DNA of 11,014 nt from Methylophilaceae bacterium (GTDB lineage: Bacteria; Pseudomonadota; Gammaproteobacteria; Burkholderiales; Methylophilaceae): the NCBI GenBank assembly GCA_003533095.1, contig DOEL01000051.1, forward strand, positions 10,903 to 21,916, read 5' to 3'. Positions 8,261-11,014 of this stretch are shown piece by piece. The notes under the pieces were generated by a model, which made no database searches, was not told where the DNA came from, and was given only the letters and a program-made list of their open reading frames with translations. The position numbers were made by a program, and so were the translations under genes. The first letter of the stretch is position 1, and every line of letters begins with the position of its first letter.

Positions 8261-8318
8261 GAATATGACTTGTTCGTAGACTTTTCTTTATCTCATTAAG
8301 TTCTTAAAATTTTAAAAA

Positions 8319-9473
8319 ATGTTTGAATTCCTAAAAAAAATTATAAAGAAGGACAGCCCAGAAAAAAAACCTGTGGCAAAAAAAGAAGTTACCAAAAAAG
8401 CTCCAGCATCGCCAAAGCAAAAAGCTGCTAAACCACCTAAAACATCAGACAAGAAAAAAACAGTAAAACCATTACAGTCTATTAAAGCCCCTCCCAAGGT
8501 CGCCGAAAAAAAACCTGTCGTATTACCCGAGAAAGAAGAAGCACCAAAAGAAGAAAAGAAAAGCGGTTTCTTTGGTTTTGCAGACAAAATAAAAAAGGGT
8601 CTTACTAAGACTAGAGAAAAATTAACTTCAGAACTAACTTCATTATTTACAGGTAAAAAAATCGATGAGGCACTTTTTGAAGAGCTTGAAACAATACTGC
8701 TTACTTCTGATGTGGGGATTTCGGCTACAACATTCCTTCTAGATAGTATTAGAGTTTCTGTTAAAAAGAACAATATAGAAAATGCAGATGAGATTAAGGG
8801 TTTGCTTAAAGAAAAATTAACTGAACTATTAACCCCTATTGAAAATCCTCTGATATTAAAGGGGACTAATCCTTATGTCATTATGGTTGTTGGAGTTAAT
8901 GGCGCAGGAAAGACAACCACAATTGGAAAACTTACAAAAATATTCCTTGATGAAAATAAATCAGTGTTAATTGCAGCGGGTGACACATTCAGGGCAGCAG
9001 CGACTGAGCAACTCCAAGTATGGGGAGAAAGGAATAATGTTCATGTCGTTTCACAAGCCTCCGGCGATCCAAGTGCAGTTATTTTTGATGCTATTAACTC
9101 TGCAAAAGCAAAGAATATAGATATTGTAATTGCTGATACTGCAGGTAGATTGCCCACACAAAAACATTTAATTGATGAAATTACAAAAGTTAAACGCGTG
9201 ATTAAGAAATGTCATGAGGAAGCGCCTCATGAAATTCTTCTCGTTTTAGATGCAAATACTGGACAAAATGCCATTAGCCAACTCAAAATATTTAATGAAG
9301 CATTGGGCATTACTGGTCTAGCCTTAACTAAACTTGATGGTACAGCTAAAGGTGGTGTTATTGCAGCGATCGCAAAAGAGCAACCTACTCCATTACGGTA
9401 CATTGGTGTTGGTGAATCTATAGATGATTTGAAAGTTTTTAATGCGAAAGAATATGTCGATGCACTCTTTTAA
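8319..9473 (+). CDS. ftsY: FtsY, signal recognition particle receptor GTPase
   Basis: FtsY docks the SRP-ribosome complex at the inner membrane and, through paired GTP hydrolysis with Ffh, hands nascent membrane proteins to the translocon. The 384-residue product has an N-terminal linker (1-82), a helical N domain (about 83-180) and a GTPase domain with GVNGAGKTT (192-200), DTFRAAA (222-228), DTAGR (273-277), TKLD (337-340) and a closing GVGE (363-366). The linker is Lys/Pro/Ala-rich: about 25 Lys against 11 acidic residues in the first 80, unlike the acidic A domain of E. coli FtsY. The start MFEFLKKIIKK could form a short amphipathic membrane-binding helix. No Shine-Dalgarno precedes the ATG; the upstream 30 nt are almost all A and T. 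It heads ftsY-ftsE-ftsX. Confidence 0.97.
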   Translation: MFEFLKKIIKKDSPEKKPVAKKEVTKKAPASPKQKAAKPPKTSDKKKTVKPLQSIKAPPKVAEKKPVVLPEKEEAPKEEKKSGFFGFADKIKKGLTKTREKLTSELTSLFTGKKIDEALFEELETILLTSDVGISATTFLLDSIRVSVKKNNIENADEIKGLLKEKLTELLTPIENPLILKGTNPYVIMVVGVNGAGKTTTIGKLTKIFLDENKSVLIAAGDTFRAAATEQLQVWGERNNVHVVSQASGDPSAVIFDAINSAKAKNIDIVIADTAGRLPTQKHLIDEITKVKRVIKKCHEEAPHEILLVLDANTGQNAISQLKIFNEALGITGLALTKLDGTAKGGVIAAIAKEQPTPLRYIGVGESIDDLKVFNAKEYVDALF

Positions 9474-9488
9474 AATTGGTTTTTATGA

Positions 9489-10151
9489 ATGATTAAATTT
9501 GATCAAGTCTATAAAAGATATCCCGGAAATTTGGAGGCACTTCAAAACATTACCTTTGAAATCAATACCGGTGAACTTATTTTTGTAACAGGTCCTTCAG
9601 GTGCAGGAAAATCAACTTTATTAAAATTAATTGCAGCTATTGAACCTCCTACACATGGAACAATTATTTTTGAAAATCAAAATTTAGGTCAAATTAAAAG
9701 TGATGCTATTCCTTACGTTAGGAGAAAATTTGGTTTGGTTTTTCAAGATCATAAACTTTTATATGATCGAAATTGCTTTGAAAATATAGCACTGCCTTTA
9801 GAGATTAATGGGGTGAACATAGCTGATATTAAAGGCCGTGTTCGTGCGGCTTTAGATAAAGTAGGCTTACTTAATCGAGAAAAATCAATGCCCATTAGCT
9901 TGTCAGGTGGGGAACAGCAACGCCTCGCAATTGCAAGAGCTATTGCTTGTAGGCCCTCTATTTTGCTCGCAGATGAGCCAACAGGAAATTTGGATAAAAA
10001 ATATGCAGATGAAATCATGAATCTTTTTTATAGCTTTCAAGAACTGGGTGTTACTGTCATTGTTGCAACACATGAAATGCCAACCACCTCCAAAAAACAT
10101 AAACAACTCTATTTACAAGAAGGCAATTTAACAAAGATTACTGAGCAATAG
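9489..10151 (+). CDS. ftsE: FtsE, cell-division ABC ATPase
   Basis: FtsE is the cytoplasmic ATPase of FtsEX, which sits at the divisome and drives septal peptidoglycan hydrolysis through periplasmic activators. The 220-residue product is a complete ABC domain: Walker A GPSGAGKST (35-43), Q-loop Gln86 in VFQDH, signature LSGGEQQR (138-145), Walker B ILLADEP with catalytic Glu163, D-loop GNLD (166-169) and switch His195 in ATHE. It starts 15 nt after ftsY; the upstream sequence has only a weak GG, so translation may be coupled. Its stop TAG is immediately followed by the ftsX ATG. Lipoprotein-export LolD has a similar fold, but the ftsX neighbour and short length favour FtsE. Confidence 0.96.
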   Translation: MIKFDQVYKRYPGNLEALQNITFEINTGELIFVTGPSGAGKSTLLKLIAAIEPPTHGTIIFENQNLGQIKSDAIPYVRRKFGLVFQDHKLLYDRNCFENIALPLEINGVNIADIKGRVRAALDKVGLLNREKSMPISLSGGEQQRLAIARAIACRPSILLADEPTGNLDKKYADEIMNLFYSFQELGVTVIVATHEMPTTSKKHKQLYLQEGNLTKITEQ

Positions 10152-11014
10152 ATGGATTACTTTACCTCACATTATCATATGTTTCTTAAAGCGCTTCAGC
10201 GAAGCCACGCATCAATGCTTTCTACATTGATGATGTTTTTAGTTATAGGCATTACATTTATTTTGCCAAGCATTTCTTTTCTTGTAGTTCAAAATTTAAA
10301 ATCGATTTCTGAAACTATTCAGCATGAATCTCAAATCAGCGTTTTTCTTAAAAAAGAAATTCCAGTAGATGTTAAAAATAAAATAGAAAAAGAATTAAAA
10401 AGTCGAAGTGAGATTAATAGTTTTCATTTTGTAAAGAAAGAAGAGGCTTGGCCTAAACTTCAAAAATCTATGGGTTTTAATGATTCAAATAACGGACTAT
10501 CCGAAAATCCATTGCCTGATGCATTCTTCATTTCCCCAAACACCATCAATCCAAATCAAGTTGCAGACTTAAAATCTTTTCTGGATAAACTCGACGGCGT
10601 AGATCAAGTCGTTGTTGATACAGGTTGGGTTAAGAAATTAAATTCAATACTGCATTTAGCAAACAAAGCCATTCTTTTGGCTTCAATTTTACTAACGTCT
10701 ATGCTGGTCGTAGTGATTGGAAATACTATTCGACTTCAAATGACCTCTCATCATGAAGAGATTGAGCTTAGCAAATTAATCGGGGCTACAAATCAATTCC
10801 TAAGAAGGCCTTTTTTATATAGTGGGTTTATTTACGGCCTGGGAGGTGGGCTAACGGCTGCTATTGCACTCAAATTAATTGTTATATTTTTAAATCAAAC
10901 CATCGTTGAAGTTGAAGCTCTCTACGGAGCCCAATTCGTTATTATTGATCTTAGTTTGTTACAGTATTTATCCATCATAGGAAGTTCAATCCTGATCGCT
11001 ATTACGGCATCCTT
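10152..11014 (+). CDS. ftsX: FtsX, cell-division membrane subunit of FtsEX (partial, cut by window end)
   Basis: FtsX is the inner-membrane partner of FtsE; its periplasmic loop engages activators of peptidoglycan amidases. 287 codons are open to the window edge with no stop, close to the roughly 300 residues expected, so only a short C-terminus is missing. Visible parts: a short cytoplasmic N-terminus, TM1 (about 24-46), a periplasmic domain (about 47-168), TM2 (about 171-193), the family signature ELSKLIGATNQFLRRPFLYSG (205-225), TM3 (about 226-248) and the start of TM4 (from about 268). The ATG at 10152-10154 follows the ftsE stop with no gap. No strong Shine-Dalgarno is seen, which suggests coupled translation and 1:1 output. 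The cut at the right edge comes from the window and is not a mutation. Confidence 0.95.
   Translation, partial: MDYFTSHYHMFLKALQRSHASMLSTLMMFLVIGITFILPSISFLVVQNLKSISETIQHESQISVFLKKEIPVDVKNKIEKELKSRSEINSFHFVKKEEAWPKLQKSMGFNDSNNGLSENPLPDAFFISPNTINPNQVADLKSFLDKLDGVDQVVVDTGWVKKLNSILHLANKAILLASILLTSMLVVVIGNTIRLQMTSHHEEIELSKLIGATNQFLRRPFLYSGFIYGLGGGLTAAIALKLIVIFLNQTIVEVEALYGAQFVIIDLSLLQYLSIIGSSILIAITAS

Noticed and set aside
8312-8773. Minus-strand open frame of 153 codons opposite the start of ftsY
   Set aside because: It is the Ser/Phe-rich mirror of the lysine-rich FtsY linker in AT-rich DNA and resembles no protein family. FtsY itself is unmistakable.

Overview
The window is a gene-dense, AT-rich stretch of a bacterial chromosome. 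Gene families and order (grpE-dnaK-dnaJ; an M16 peptidase pair followed by rsmD, coaD and a YfhL/Allochromatium-type ferredoxin; ftsY-ftsE-ftsX), a glutathione-type glyoxalase I, and RpoH-type heat-shock promoters with no CIRCE element all point to a proteobacterium. The base composition and very short intergenic gaps suggest a streamlined betaproteobacterium such as the freshwater/marine Methylophilales (OM43 / Methylopumilus-like). That taxon is an inference from layout and protein style, not from a database search.

Region 1 (1-3872, + strand) is the DnaK chaperone machine. A possible 3' end of an upstream gene (1-75) is followed by a strong sigma-32-like promoter (86-113), grpE, a second sigma-32-like promoter (690-716), dnaK, a textbook intrinsic terminator (2702-2739) and dnaJ. 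The terminator sits directly in front of dnaJ, which has no visible Shine-Dalgarno sequence. GrpE (nucleotide exchange), DnaK (Hsp70) and DnaJ (Hsp40) form one ATP-driven folding cycle.

Region 2 (3873-8228, - strand) holds six tightly packed co-linear genes. Read 5' to 3' they are: catalytic M16 peptidase, non-catalytic M16 partner, rsmD (16S rRNA m2G966 methyltransferase), coaD (CoA biosynthesis), a 2[4Fe-4S] ferredoxin and gloA (glyoxalase I). Gaps are 2-3 nt or short overlaps, so a single transcript is likely. The last gene converges on dnaJ with the two stop codons directly abutting. The two M16 proteins are exported and look like a complementary heterodimer, one with the zinc site and the other with the R/Y-type half.

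Region 3 (8319-11014, + strand) is ftsY-ftsE-ftsX, with ftsX cut off by the window end. It is divergent from region 2 across a 90-nt intergenic region (8229-8318) carrying a TATAAT readable on both strands. FtsY is the SRP receptor; FtsE and FtsX form the ABC-type divisome complex that activates cell-wall hydrolases. In many gamma- and betaproteobacteria rpoH follows ftsX, so the regulator of the chaperone promoters may lie just beyond the right edge.

No stretch over 300 bases lacks a gene. I see no rRNA, tRNA, CRISPR, insertion sequence, phage or integrated element, and no sign of transfer. I did not find an undescribed system. The points worth a second look are regulatory and structural: paired heat-shock promoters, the terminator in front of an SD-less dnaJ, the paired M16 proteins, unusual start codons (GTG for the first M16, TTG for rsmD), and the strongly basic N-terminal domain of FtsY.
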